Origin: a bacterium (Candidatus Blackallbacteria) CG13_big_fil_rev_8_21_14_2_50_49_14
GTDB taxonomy: Bacteria > Cyanobacteriota > Sericytochromatia > UBA7694
Direction of reading: 5' to 3'
NCBI GenBank assembly: GCA_002783405.1
Contig: PFGG01000065.1
Location: forward strand, 260,659-324,658
DNA: 64,000 nucleotides
Below are positions 8,152 through 16,018 of this stretch, in pieces. Made by a program: the position numbers and the translations under genes. Positions within the stretch are counted from its first letter, which is position 1. Each line of letters opens with the position of its first letter. The notes beneath the pieces were generated by a model, which worked only from the letters and a program-made list of their open reading frames with translations, did no database searches and was not told the DNA's origin.

Positions 8152-9318
8152 TCAGGCGGGATCTGTTTGCTGACTTTGCCAGGCTTGAATCCGCAACTGC
8201 GCATTGTCGCGGATATTTTGCCAAAAGAGTTCGTAATCCAGCAGATGGTAATTGCCCGGCTGAGTCTCCATAGCAGGATAATTCAAGACGCCGAGATCAG
8301 GAACTCTGAGCGCAGAACCTTCACAGCGGGCACTGAGTAAAGCTTTTCTGGGAGCTTTGAGAGCTGTAATTTGAATGCCCAAGGGCTTTTGAGAAAAAAT
8401 AATATCTTGGAAGGCAAAAGCAGAACCCGTATTGATCATTTCAACAGCCCCGGCATGGGCTGAAAGGGGACTGGGCTGGGTATGTGCCTGCCAGGTGATC
8501 GGATGGGTACACTGGCGGGCCTGGTTGAGAGGCAAATGCCGCAAGCTGGCATTGTGCCAATAATAAACAGGTTCTTGCCCTTTGACTTCAGCTCCCTCAC
8601 GGTAGGTATCCCAAGCAGCCACACAGCCTGTTTGCTCAGGGCTATCGCAGGGGAGAATTCCAGCCTTGCGAATCGTGGGTTCTTGATACCAGTCTCGGGG
8701 CAAACCCATTCCCGGTAAGTAACCCACCACAAAACGTTTCTGCAAGGGAGTTGCCGCAATCTTTTCCTGAATCAAACGCATCAGATGCAGACTTCCCTGG
8801 CTGTGACCCGCCAAAATAAAAGGTCGCTTGGGATTGTCTTTGAGAAAGCCTTCAAAGGCCCGTGCAATATCCTGGTAAGCCAATTCAAAGGCCGCCTGGG
8901 CTGGGGCCTGTGGCGCATAAAAGGCCCCAAGCGTCGCCTGACGATAACGGGGTGCAAATATCCGACAACAGCCATTAAAGACACTGGCCTGAGACCCCAT
9001 CGAAATTTGATCCACAATTTCCCGGGCTGGACCGGGATTAAAATCGGCATTCCACTGGATACGACTCATCCAGGCCGTAGGATGCACAAAAAACACATCT
9101 GCTTGGGGTGTGGATGCCCGTTGCAAACCCGGAGGGATTAAACGCGTATTGGCAGGTGCAAGGGGATGCGCCGCCCAAGCAGAAGGCGTGTGGTAGTCGG
9201 GGGCAGAGACTCGCGGCGAATCAGAAAAATCGACGGTCGGAGCCAAAAAGAAACCCAGACCACAACTGCTCAACATGGCCAAAATAGCAAATCCTACAAG
9301 GGTCTGATTGCGTTTCAT
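8152..9318 (-). CDS. DUF3089 alpha/beta-hydrolase-like lipoprotein
   Basis: 388 aa. The N-terminus (ILAMLSSC) is a lipobox, so the mature protein is probably membrane-anchored. The DUF3089 signature is clear: DVFFVHPTAWMS, the FAPRYRQATL block, and AGHSQGSLHL containing the G-H-S-Q-G nucleophile elbow at about residue 170. This family belongs to the alpha/beta-hydrolase superfamily and its substrate is unknown. It is divergent from the PaaX-like regulator at 9414 across a shared operator-like dyad (9331-9368), so it is the likely regulatory target. Confidence 0.85.
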   Translation of the reverse strand: MKRNQTLVGFAILAMLSSCGLGFFLAPTVDFSDSPRVSAPDYHTPSAWAAHPLAPANTRLIPPGLQRASTPQADVFFVHPTAWMSRIQWNADFNPGPAREIVDQISMGSQASVFNGCCRIFAPRYRQATLGAFYAPQAPAQAAFELAYQDIARAFEGFLKDNPKRPFILAGHSQGSLHLMRLIQEKIAATPLQKRFVVGYLPGMGLPRDWYQEPTIRKAGILPCDSPEQTGCVAAWDTYREGAEVKGQEPVYYWHNASLRHLPLNQARQCTHPITWQAHTQPSPLSAHAGAVEMINTGSAFAFQDIIFSQKPLGIQITALKAPRKALLSARCEGSALRVPDLGVLNYPAMETQPGNYHLLDYELFWQNIRDNAQLRIQAWQSQQTDPA

Positions 9319-9330
9319 AGACGCCTCACT

Positions 9331-9368
9331 TGTTACATATTTTTATTTTATTTAAAAATATTGTAACA
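9331..9368. promoter_or_regulatory. Operator-like dyad between divergent DUF3089 lipoprotein and PaaX-like regulator
   Basis: TGTTACA (9331-9337) and TGTAACA (9362-9368) bound a long near-palindrome. Inside, ATATTTTTA on the left pairs with TAAAAATAT on the right, with a single extra base breaking perfect symmetry. The spacer between the two start codons is only 95 bp, so a protein bound here would cover both promoters. This is the most likely autoregulatory site for the regulator encoded at 9414. Confidence 0.55.
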
Positions 9369-9413
9369 TATACTGACTTGTGACCCGAAACCCTTTTGAG
9401 GTAATCTGCAAAA

Positions 9414-10220
9414 ATGAGTTCCTTCGTTCAAAAATATCCCATGGCTTTGAAAGATCTCCTGGCTTCTCCGGGGATTGAAGCCATGGTTTTACAATCGCTT
9501 GGCTGCAAAGTTTCCTGGCCTTCTTTAAAAGGGGTAAAGGCCTATGCTCAGTACTTTGGCCATTCTGAAAGCGCAATCCGAACCGGGCTCTCACGGGCCA
9601 ATAAAAACAAAATGCTGATCGTGAAGGATTCTAAGCACGTGGCCTTGGGGCCAGAGTTACAGGGTTTCGTCAGTTATTTTTTAAAAGAAGCCTTCACAAG
9701 TGATAGCTTTTCGTTGGTCTTAACCCAATTATCGGCGCAACAGGCCACAGAACGTTATCAAATCAATGATTTACTCACACGCCTGGGATATGTCAAAATT
9801 TTAGCCAATGCGTATTTGCGCTATGGCGCTGAGCCTTTGGCCTTAGAAGCCGTATTGAAAGACAAAAGCCTGCAGGCCTTCATTTACACCTTTGAAACCA
9901 GCAAGCAATTGCCCGCGCAACTTGAAAATCAGTTGGAACCGATCTATGCTCTTCAAACATGGGGAAAGCGCTTAAGCAGCTTTAGCGAAGACCTCAAGTA
10001 CTTTTTAGCTCAAGCCGCATGGGATAGCCCGGAGGGTTATTTCAATTACCTCTTTGCCCGCAGCTCTTTTCACAAAAACATCATGACCGCTGCCCCCTAT
10101 TTGCCTGAAGCCTATTTCCCCGAAGTGCGTCTGCTGAAAGCTGATTATCATACCCTGGGACAAATGGCCCATACGCACCACCAGGTTTTTTGCGAACGCT
10201 ATCAACAGCTGTTTGGTTAA
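9414..10220 (+). CDS. PaaX-like winged-helix transcriptional regulator (putative)
   Basis: 268 aa. Residues 35-75 (a YFGHSESAIRTGLSRANKNK helix-turn-helix followed by MLIV) closely resemble the N-terminal domain of PaaX-type repressors (pattern ..ER/SAVRTALSRL...G.L). The rest, alpha-helical with conserved Trp/Tyr patches, would be the effector-binding part; PaaX of E. coli senses phenylacetyl-CoA. No catabolic paa gene is nearby, so the ligand is unknown. It is divergent from the DUF3089 lipoprotein. GAGG lies about 13 nt upstream of the ATG; an internal ATG at codon 10 is an alternative start. Confidence 0.55.
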   Translation: MSSFVQKYPMALKDLLASPGIEAMVLQSLGCKVSWPSLKGVKAYAQYFGHSESAIRTGLSRANKNKMLIVKDSKHVALGPELQGFVSYFLKEAFTSDSFSLVLTQLSAQQATERYQINDLLTRLGYVKILANAYLRYGAEPLALEAVLKDKSLQAFIYTFETSKQLPAQLENQLEPIYALQTWGKRLSSFSEDLKYFLAQAAWDSPEGYFNYLFARSSFHKNIMTAAPYLPEAYFPEVRLLKADYHTLGQMAHTHHQVFCERYQQLFG

Positions 10221-10252
10221 TTTTTTTTGACGCGCCTCAAGCAGAGGGAGAA

Positions 10253-10284
10253 ACGAATCAGATACCCAGCGATACCTGATTCGT
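10253..10284. terminator. Hairpin between convergent genes
   Basis: ACGAATCAG (10253-10261) pairs with CTGATTCGT (10276-10284), with a 14-nt interior that can extend the stem through ATAC/GATAC. It sits between the 3' ends of the plus-strand regulator (stop at 10220) and the minus-strand flavin oxidoreductase (stop at 10320). It is flanked by A-rich/T-rich bases and probably acts in both directions. Confidence 0.5.
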
Positions 10285-10319
10285 AAAACTCAAAGCTTGA
10301 GAATTCAGCAACCGTGTCG

Positions 10320-11396
10320 TTAGTCTCCAGCCAGAAAAGGGTAATCGGTATACCCCTTGGCATCGCCCCCATAAAAGGTCGCTTGATCGGGAGTATTGAG
10401 TTCTGCCTGCCGCTCAAATCTTTGCGGCAAATCAGGATTGGCAAGAAAAGCAGAGCCAAACGAAACCGCATCTGCCCATTGCTTTTGAATCACCTGCTCT
10501 GCGGTGTCTCGGGTATACCCCGCGTTCACAATCAGGGTTCCTGAAAAAATTTCGCGCACTCTGGGCAGTAGCGGCTCAATGCCTTCAGACAACTGCGGGG
10601 GTTCCATAAAATGCAAAATTCCCAGATTTCTTTTTTCCAATTCATTGACCAAGTAGAGATAGGTATTTTCAGGATCTGAATCATGCATGCCATTGTAAGG
10701 ATTTCGCGGTGAAAGTCGCAGGCTGATACGCCCTTTGCTCCAAACCTCACTCACAGCCTCAAAAATTTCCAACATAAAACGGGCACGGTTTTCAAGGCTT
10801 CCCCCATAGTGATCCTGACGTTGATTGGAGCCATCTTCTAAGAATTGGGCGGGCAAATAGCCATTGGCACCATGAATTTCAACGCCATCAAAGCCCGCTG
10901 CTTTGGCAAATTGGGCCGCGGCTTTATAAGCTTCGACTATCTTTTGAATTTCATCAACCCTGAGCTCGCGTGGCGTGACAACAGCTTGGGGGCCACTGGA
11001 TGTAAAAGCCATGCCCTCAAAGGCCAAGGCAGAAGGAGCCACAGGAAGCTCCCCCTGGTGAAACTCAGGGTGAGAAACGCGCCCCACATGCCATAACTGG
11101 GCAAAAATCAAGCCCTGTTTTTCATGAACGGCCTCGGTCACTTTTTTCCAGGCCTGGGCTTGTTCAGTGCGATGCAAACCAGGGGTAGAAATATAGCCAA
11201 TACCCTGGGGGCTGATTTGCGTCCCCTCGGTAAAAATCAAGCCCGCAGAAGCGCGTTGACGGTAGTAGTGAGCCATCAAATCAGTGGCCAGATGTTCTGG
11301 AGCCCGTGAACGGGTCATGGGGGCCATAAAAACACGGTTTTTAAAATTCAGCTCAGCTGTTTTGAGGGGCAATAAAAGTTGAAGTGTTGAGGTCAT
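10320..11396 (-). CDS. Old Yellow Enzyme family NADH:flavin oxidoreductase (NemA-like)
   Basis: 358 aa, the normal length for a single-domain OYE. Family landmarks: LKNRVFMAPMTRSRA at the N-terminus, a GLIFTEGTQISPQG motif, FAQLWHVGR (Trp/His active-site region), GFDGVEIHGANGYLPAQFLEDGSNQR and VSFGSAFLANPDLPQR at the C-terminal FMN site. These FMN enzymes reduce electrophilic alkenes and nitro compounds with NAD(P)H. AAGGAAAC precedes the ATG. It is divergent from a TetR regulator across a 32-bp perfect palindrome, the classic nemRA-type arrangement, so induction by electrophiles is likely. Confidence 0.93.
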   Translation of the reverse strand: MTSTLQLLLPLKTAELNFKNRVFMAPMTRSRAPEHLATDLMAHYYRQRASAGLIFTEGTQISPQGIGYISTPGLHRTEQAQAWKKVTEAVHEKQGLIFAQLWHVGRVSHPEFHQGELPVAPSALAFEGMAFTSSGPQAVVTPRELRVDEIQKIVEAYKAAAQFAKAAGFDGVEIHGANGYLPAQFLEDGSNQRQDHYGGSLENRARFMLEIFEAVSEVWSKGRISLRLSPRNPYNGMHDSDPENTYLYLVNELEKRNLGILHFMEPPQLSEGIEPLLPRVREIFSGTLIVNAGYTRDTAEQVIQKQWADAVSFGSAFLANPDLPQRFERQAELNTPDQATFYGGDAKGYTDYPFLAGD

Positions 11397-11450
11397 TGCT
11401 TATGTTTCCTTATCTACAAAATTGATAACAGAACAAATTCAGTTCTGCTT

Positions 11451-11482
11451 TAATTAGTTTCTTTCCGGAAAGAAACTAATTA
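11451..11482. promoter_or_regulatory. 32-bp perfect palindrome, TetR operator
   Basis: The arm TAATTAGTTTCTTTCC (11451-11466) is followed immediately by its exact reverse complement (11467-11482), with no spacer and no mismatch. It lies between the divergent OYE and TetR genes, 55 bp from one start and 50 bp from the other. It is the obvious binding site for the TetR protein encoded at 11533. Confidence 0.8.
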
Positions 11483-11532
11483 TGAGTATATAATAAACAC
11501 ATCAGATTGTGTCAAGTTCGTAAGGAGTCAGA

Positions 11533-12138
11533 ATGGGAAGACCCAAGCAAATCAGCAATGAACAGATTATCGCCACAGCACGGCGCTGTTTTCTTGAACG
11601 GGGAGCAGGTGTCTCCGCGATTGAAATTGCAAGCGAACTGGGTGTCAGTCACACCACCCTCTTTAACCGCTTTGGCTCCAAAGAAGCCTTGATGCTGGCA
11701 GCACTGGGCAGCAGTGAAAAACTCTCCTGGGTCAAGGCGCTTGAAGCGGGCCCCGATCTTCGCCCCATTCGCGAACAATTGCTTGAACATAGCAAAGTCA
11801 TTGCTAACTATTTTCAAGCCTTACAGGAAAGCATGGCCGTCTTGCAGGCTGCGGGCCTCAAACCTGGAAACAGCTGTGACAAAAGCAACCAGGATTCTCC
11901 CCCTGCCCAGGCCTTCAGAGCCTTTACAGCCTGGCTGCAAAGAGCCCAGGATCAAGGACGTTTGGCCCCCTGCAATGTTGAAACTTTGGCTTCTACGATT
12001 CTCGGGGCTTTACACAATTGGGCCTTTACTCAAAATGTCTGCCATGTCAGCTCACCGGCTGTCGATGGCGCACAAGTAGAAGATTTTATTGAGCTTTTGT
12101 GGCATGGGATTGAACCACAAGCATCCACAGAGGCATAA
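11533..12138 (+). CDS. TetR/AcrR family transcriptional regulator
   Basis: 201 aa. The N-terminal 60 residues form the TetR helix-turn-helix: IIATARRCFLERGAGVSAIE, then LGVSHTTLFNRFGSKEALM, the canonical 'Y..F..K..L' DNA-recognition end. The C-terminal ligand domain contains a Cys in ETLAS-type context and others (SCDKSN, PCNVET, NVCHVSS); NemR-type repressors sense electrophiles through cysteines, which would suit the OYE target. TAAGGAG precedes the ATG. Confidence 0.92.
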   Translation: MGRPKQISNEQIIATARRCFLERGAGVSAIEIASELGVSHTTLFNRFGSKEALMLAALGSSEKLSWVKALEAGPDLRPIREQLLEHSKVIANYFQALQESMAVLQAAGLKPGNSCDKSNQDSPPAQAFRAFTAWLQRAQDQGRLAPCNVETLASTILGALHNWAFTQNVCHVSSPAVDGAQVEDFIELLWHGIEPQASTEA

Positions 12139-12174
12139 GCCCCAATCACTATCGCCCTTGGTGAGGCTTCAGGC

Positions 12175-12630
12175 TCAGCTTCTGACCAGAGCAATATCCA
12201 CGGCTGGGAATGCTTCTTTTTCAGGAGAGATATTCACCATGGTGATTTTCAAATTTTGCGAGGCAAAGTGCATCAAGATCTTCCAGCCCCAGTTGGGCGA
12301 TCCTTCCACTTCAAACTCGCCATAGAGTTCAATCCCATTCTCAATCGGTTTGCCCTTGAGCTGCATAAAATCCGAAGGCATATGCCAGGTATCAATCCAA
12401 TCGGCAAAAAAGGTGCCTTTGTCCTGATGGTAGCCCAGGGTTAATTTTCCTGACTGTTTGCGAGCTTCGTATTCCCAGCTATAACTCAGTTCAAGAAAAC
12501 GATCATTCAGAATCAAGGCATTGTGAAAAGCCGTCTCAGATTTCATTTCTGTATTTGAAAAGGGATCGTGCAGAATTTTTTCGCCTTGCCATTCCCCCGC
12601 AATTGCCTGAAAAAAATCAATCTCTGCCAT
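12175..12630 (-). CDS. DUF1579-like beta-barrel protein
   Basis: 151 aa. The pattern AGEWQGEKILHD, FLELSYSWEY, LGYHQDKGTFFADWIDTWHM and GIELYGEFE matches the lipocalin-like DUF1579/heme-binding-like group (W at the N-terminus, a 'g..lgyd...g.y...W.Ds' core). Function is unknown; such proteins are small cytoplasmic beta-barrels. GAAGGAG precedes the ATG. It is convergent with the TetR gene, with only 36 bp between the stops. Confidence 0.6.
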   Translation of the reverse strand: MAEIDFFQAIAGEWQGEKILHDPFSNTEMKSETAFHNALILNDRFLELSYSWEYEARKQSGKLTLGYHQDKGTFFADWIDTWHMPSDFMQLKGKPIENGIELYGEFEVEGSPNWGWKILMHFASQNLKITMVNISPEKEAFPAVDIALVRS

Positions 12631-12793
12631 GTTGGGTTCTCCTTCATACGTTTCAATTGCTTTTGCAACTGCGAAGTCTCAGCCAAGCTTGCTTCTCAAA
12701 CAGTTTAACAGTGACTGAATTGCAAATCCAGCACCTGAATGGCTGGTTCAGGCCTGTTCTCCTCAAGTAGCAGGCCCCTGGCCAGCCTCCGTA

Positions 12794-12830
12794 GAAACGG
12801 CCCCCCTGCACCCGCAGGGCGCATTGTTGC
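12794..12830. repeat. Copy B of a bounded hairpin repeat
   Basis: GAAACGGCCC (12794-12803), a short hairpin CCCTGC/ACCC/GCAGGG (12804-12819) and GCATTGTTGC (12821-12830). Both 10-base ends are identical to those of the copy at 26643-26700, while the hairpin between them differs in sequence and length. It is non-coding as far as can be seen: the two copies are in different frames of any spanning ORF. Confidence 0.55.
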
Positions 12831-12914
12831 CAAGACACACCCGCAGCAGACAATCGGTCACAAAACGCTGTGCAGCCAATCGAGAAGAGTCAAACCAAAT
12901 TGCTTCATTTTTGA

Positions 12915-13160
12915 CAACTTATCGATGAAAATTGGCGGGAAATTCGTTCTGTTTGTATATTGCCAAAACCCATCAAGATCGTGGCTCATTTTTTAGCCGG
13001 AAGCCTGCTGCAGTTGATGATGTGGTGGCTGGAAGAAGGCATGCCCTATAGCCCGCAGAGGATGGAAGAGATTTTTCAAGAACTCACCCAACCTGGGGTT
13101 TGGGCTGCACTGCATGGAAAAACGAGAGACGGCGAAGAGAACGCAAAAACGCAAAGCTGA
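12915..13160 (+). pseudogene. C-terminal remnant of a TetR-family regulator
   Basis: An open frame after a TGA at 12912-12914 reads VCILPKPIKIVAHFLAGSLL, then WWLEEGMPYSPQRMEEIF and LTQPGVWAAL. This is the characteristic end of the TetR C-terminal domain ('flaGall.ll.wwle.gmpysp.emaeif..L..pg'). No DNA-binding half exists upstream; the only start options are TTG (12960) or none. It is therefore probably a decayed gene, although a short expressed C-terminal fragment cannot be excluded. Confidence 0.55.
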
Positions 13161-13247
13161 AGCAATCCTCAGGCTTGCGTCCGAACAGACCTGAAGCAGT
13201 TGCCTGCAAGTGTCAATCAGGGCAGAAAATAAACTTGTATTTAAACC

Positions 13248-14633
13248 TTACGAAGCACTCAGCTCTGGCTTTTTGCGTAAAAAATGGTAGTGCAGATAAT
13301 AAGCCACAAAAGACATCAACGTTCCCAGCAAAGCCATCGGCCATTCGGTTTCGATAAACAAATCTGGCAGCCAAAAGAGCATGCCGATCAGCATTGAAAA
13401 AAGACAGGACGACTCATCGAGTTTCTGGCTCTTAAGGCCAATATAGAGCGGGGCAAAGAAACCCACCAATCCCACAGCATAGGAGCTTTCCAAGAGACCA
13501 TAAACATTGCTGCCCATAAAAGCAATCGCAACACTCAGGCCAGTCACAATCAACACCGCATAGCGGCAGAGCACGAGGGTCGAAACCTTCTGAAAATACT
13601 TTTTGAGCAGGTTATGGGCCAGCACACTGGCTGGGGCCAACAGGGCACTGGTAATCGTTGACAAAACCACCGAAAGAATGGTGAGCATTAAAATAATCGT
13701 GCTGATCGGGTCGAGGTAATTTTTGATCAGCAGGGGAATAACCGACCCCTGAAAATTGGGGCCAAGCGTCTTGAAGGCCGTCAAGCCAAAGAAAACAGGC
13801 AGACTGCCCACGAGCATATACGCCACACCGGCCAGTAAGGTACCGGTTTTGGCGACCTGGGCAGATTTAGCGCTGAAAATACGTTGCCCGAGATCCTGTC
13901 CGGTCAGGTTGCCCAGAGCAGCCACGCAAAAGACCCCGAACCACTGTACCGTATGGCTGAATTTATCCAGGGGCATGACCACCCAATACTCCTTGGGAAT
14001 ACCCGCCAGCAGTGCATCAAAGCTCTGGTTGCCCCAAAAGGCAATCCGGCAGAAGAGATAAACCAAGCCCAGAACGATAATAAACATCTGAAAACTATCG
14101 GTCAGGCTCACCGACCAGATGCCGCCAGTGATGGTTAAAAAGAGCGAAATCAGGGCGACAAGCACAATAAACAGACCCGACGGCAAGGGAAAAAAGGTAC
14201 TCAGAATCTGAGAGAGGGCGATCAGTTGAACGGCGATCCAGCCCACATAGGTGGGAACCGTCAGCAAAACGGTTACCATTTCTGCTTTGGGGCCAAACTT
14301 GAGACGATAAAAATCCGAAAAAGTGAGCAATTGTAAATCCCAAAGGGGTTTGGCAAAAAACAGGCCAGCGAGAATCAGGCACATGCCAGCACCATAGGGT
14401 TCTAAAGCAGTCGAAACCAAACCCTTATGGGCAATTTCATCGGTGGCAGTAATTAAAGTTCCGGCCCCAAACCAGGTCGAAAAAAGGCAAAACGTGGTCA
14501 GCCAGATATTAAAGCTGCGACCCCCCACCAGAAAGTCTTCTTCGGTCTCCATTTTGCCATTCGAAAACAGCGCAATGCCCATGATCACAGCCAAAAATAT
14601 TAGAATTGCAATTAAAAGCGGAAGATGCGTCAT
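13248..14633 (-). CDS. Sodium:solute symporter family (SSS) transporter
   Basis: 461 aa, about 12-13 hydrophobic segments. SSS features: the N-terminal FLVGGRSFNIWLTTFCLFSTWFG-type segment (TM1-2 region), the central GNLTGQDLGQRIFSAKSAQVAK element (the GQ..QR motif is highly conserved in SSS proteins) and LTILSVVLSTITSALLAPASV for the Na2 sodium site. It imports an organic solute with Na+. The substrate cannot be assigned; sequence character is nearest to the SglT/pantothenate-proline branch. AAGGTAAG precedes the ATG. Confidence 0.9.
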   Translation of the reverse strand: MTHLPLLIAILIFLAVIMGIALFSNGKMETEEDFLVGGRSFNIWLTTFCLFSTWFGAGTLITATDEIAHKGLVSTALEPYGAGMCLILAGLFFAKPLWDLQLLTFSDFYRLKFGPKAEMVTVLLTVPTYVGWIAVQLIALSQILSTFFPLPSGLFIVLVALISLFLTITGGIWSVSLTDSFQMFIIVLGLVYLFCRIAFWGNQSFDALLAGIPKEYWVVMPLDKFSHTVQWFGVFCVAALGNLTGQDLGQRIFSAKSAQVAKTGTLLAGVAYMLVGSLPVFFGLTAFKTLGPNFQGSVIPLLIKNYLDPISTIILMLTILSVVLSTITSALLAPASVLAHNLLKKYFQKVSTLVLCRYAVLIVTGLSVAIAFMGSNVYGLLESSYAVGLVGFFAPLYIGLKSQKLDESSCLFSMLIGMLFWLPDLFIETEWPMALLGTLMSFVAYYLHYHFLRKKPELSAS

Positions 14634-14718
14634 TTATTCTTACCTTGTCTCTTAGAAGGTTCCACATACGGCAGGACCGTTTTTATGCATTCATTTTTGC
14701 ACAATTGAATAGAATTTG

Positions 14719-14750
14719 AAAAAAAACTGATCTCAAGGGGAACAAGCCCC
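14719..14750 (-). terminator. Possible minus-strand terminator after the SUKH gene
   Basis: On the minus strand GGGGC, a short loop and CCCC are followed about 10 nt later by a run of eight T (A8 at 14719-14726). It lies about 30 bp beyond the SUKH stop codon. The stem is short, so confidence is low. Confidence 0.3.
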
Positions 14751-14781
14751 ATCCTCTTCGCTCAGATTCAGACACAAACGC

Positions 14782-15414
14782 TCAGTCTTTGAGTTCCTGC
14801 GGGTAGCCGATCGGCGGCTGATAGTGTTCAAGAAACGCTTGATTCTCCTCTTGGGACTGTTGAACATAGCCCTCATATGCTGCCCAAAAGTTCGCATCCT
14901 CCAACAGTGATTCGTCCTCGATCTGCTCTAGCACCCCATCCAAACCAGCCAATAAAAAAGCCTCAAAATCTTGAAAACGGGGACGCAAATGATCTGAGAC
15001 TTCAAATTCGGCATCATAATAGCAAACCCGCCACTCTTCAGCTTGAAGCGCGTAAGTATCCAAGCAATAACAATCCGCCCCCTGAGGCGACTGGGCAATC
15101 ATCAGAAAATGCCCCGGACGTTGGCTGTAATAGTGGCTCTCCTCAAAATCGGGATCCAGCAATTGCAAAGCCCCTGACCAAGGCAAAAATCCCCATTCAT
15201 CAAATTGCTCACGAATACGCTGGGTGCTATAAATCTCCCCGTACACTCCCCAGGAACGTGCCCCATTGGCAATCCGCAAAAACTGAGACAATGCAGGGGG
15301 CAGCTTCAAGTTTAAAGCCTTCTCAAGGGCCTCAATCTCGTTTTCTGTTGCTGGCGGAGCCAATTCAGCGGCTTGAGTCAATGTCTCGTAATCTTGACGC
15401 AACCAATCATACAT
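14782..15414 (-). CDS. SMI1/KNR4 (SUKH) family protein
   Basis: 210 aa. The N-terminal block (PATENEIEALEKALNLKLPP, then ALSQFLRIANGAR) is the SUKH signature 'a..eeI...E..lg..LP..y..fl...nG'. SUKH proteins are often immunity proteins of contact-dependent or polymorphic toxins but also occur alone. No toxin partner is adjacent here. It is strongly acidic (many Glu/Asp at the C-terminus), which is usual for immunity proteins. A single-gene unit with an ATG start. Confidence 0.8.
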   Translation of the reverse strand: MYDWLRQDYETLTQAAELAPPATENEIEALEKALNLKLPPALSQFLRIANGARSWGVYGEIYSTQRIREQFDEWGFLPWSGALQLLDPDFEESHYYSQRPGHFLMIAQSPQGADCYCLDTYALQAEEWRVCYYDAEFEVSDHLRPRFQDFEAFLLAGLDGVLEQIEDESLLEDANFWAAYEGYVQQSQEENQAFLEHYQPPIGYPQELKD

Positions 15415-15566
15415 TGTTCATCTACTCCCGTTTCGATCGTTTGGGGTGTTTTCATTTACTAAAACTAAGAAAGGGTAAACCGGCAGATCACAACCTAGCG
15501 CTTAATACAGGCTATTCTAACACAAAGCCTTTTTACCCCCCAAAATCCTTTGCACTGCGCCAATTG

Positions 15567-15587
15567 AACCTGACGTAACGTTAGGTT
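15567..15587. promoter_or_regulatory. MerR-type operator overlapping a promoter
   Basis: AACCTGACG (15567-15575), TAA and CGTTAGGTT (15579-15587) form a 21-bp dyad with one mismatch. It overlaps a TTGAAC (-35-like, 15565-15570) and runs into TATAAA (15587-15592). MerR proteins typically bind dyads placed between -35 and -10, so this is the likely autoregulatory site of the gene at 15638. Confidence 0.5.
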
Positions 15588-15637
15588 ATAAAGTAGTGGG
15601 AACACAGCTTACAAAATAGCTACCCAAGGAGAAACCG

Positions 15638-16015
15638 ATGTGGCGCATAGGTCAATTCGCCCAAGCAACAGGTCTGACCATCAGGGCCTTGCATCATTAT
15701 GAGCAGATGGGCCTGCTTGCTCCTGGCAGAACAAACTCAGGCCATCGAGTTTATCAGACCCCTGATCTTCAGAAAATCTTCAAAATTCTGGCCTTAAAAG
15801 ATCTGGGACTGTCCTTAGAGGAGATCAAACAAACCCAAATTGTAACAGCACAAATCGTGATCGCACTTCAGCAGTTTAGTGGGGGCAATGAAAATGTTCT
15901 TGAGGCACTTGCTACCCTGCGCCAATTCGCTCCCCCCCAAAACCTGGCGGGCTGGGACCCGCCTTTGTTTCAGTTTCTCAACTCAGCACTTAAAACCTAT
16001 ACGAAAGGCTCTTAA
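15638..16015 (+). CDS. MerR family transcriptional regulator
   Basis: 125 aa. The first 70 residues are a standard MerR winged helix: IGQFAQATGLTIRALHHYEQ, then GLLAPGRTNSGHRVYQTPDL and LKDLGLSLEEIKQ. The C-terminal part is short, with no cysteines suited to metal binding, so a small-molecule or stress signal is more likely. CAAGGAG precedes the ATG. Its stop codon is 3 nt from the start of the alpha/beta hydrolase, so the two are co-transcribed. Confidence 0.92.
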   Translation: MWRIGQFAQATGLTIRALHHYEQMGLLAPGRTNSGHRVYQTPDLQKIFKILALKDLGLSLEEIKQTQIVTAQIVIALQQFSGGNENVLEALATLRQFAPPQNLAGWDPPLFQFLNSALKTYTKGS

Positions 16016-16018
16016 AAC

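Larger units (their letters stand above)
12631..13247. other. 617-bp spacer with decayed sequence
   Basis: It holds the bounded hairpin repeat (12794-12830) and the TetR remnant (12915-13160), both listed separately. A GGCCTG-type dyad lies near 12755-12776. No intact gene is seen. The region reads like an area where genes have been lost. Confidence 0.4.
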
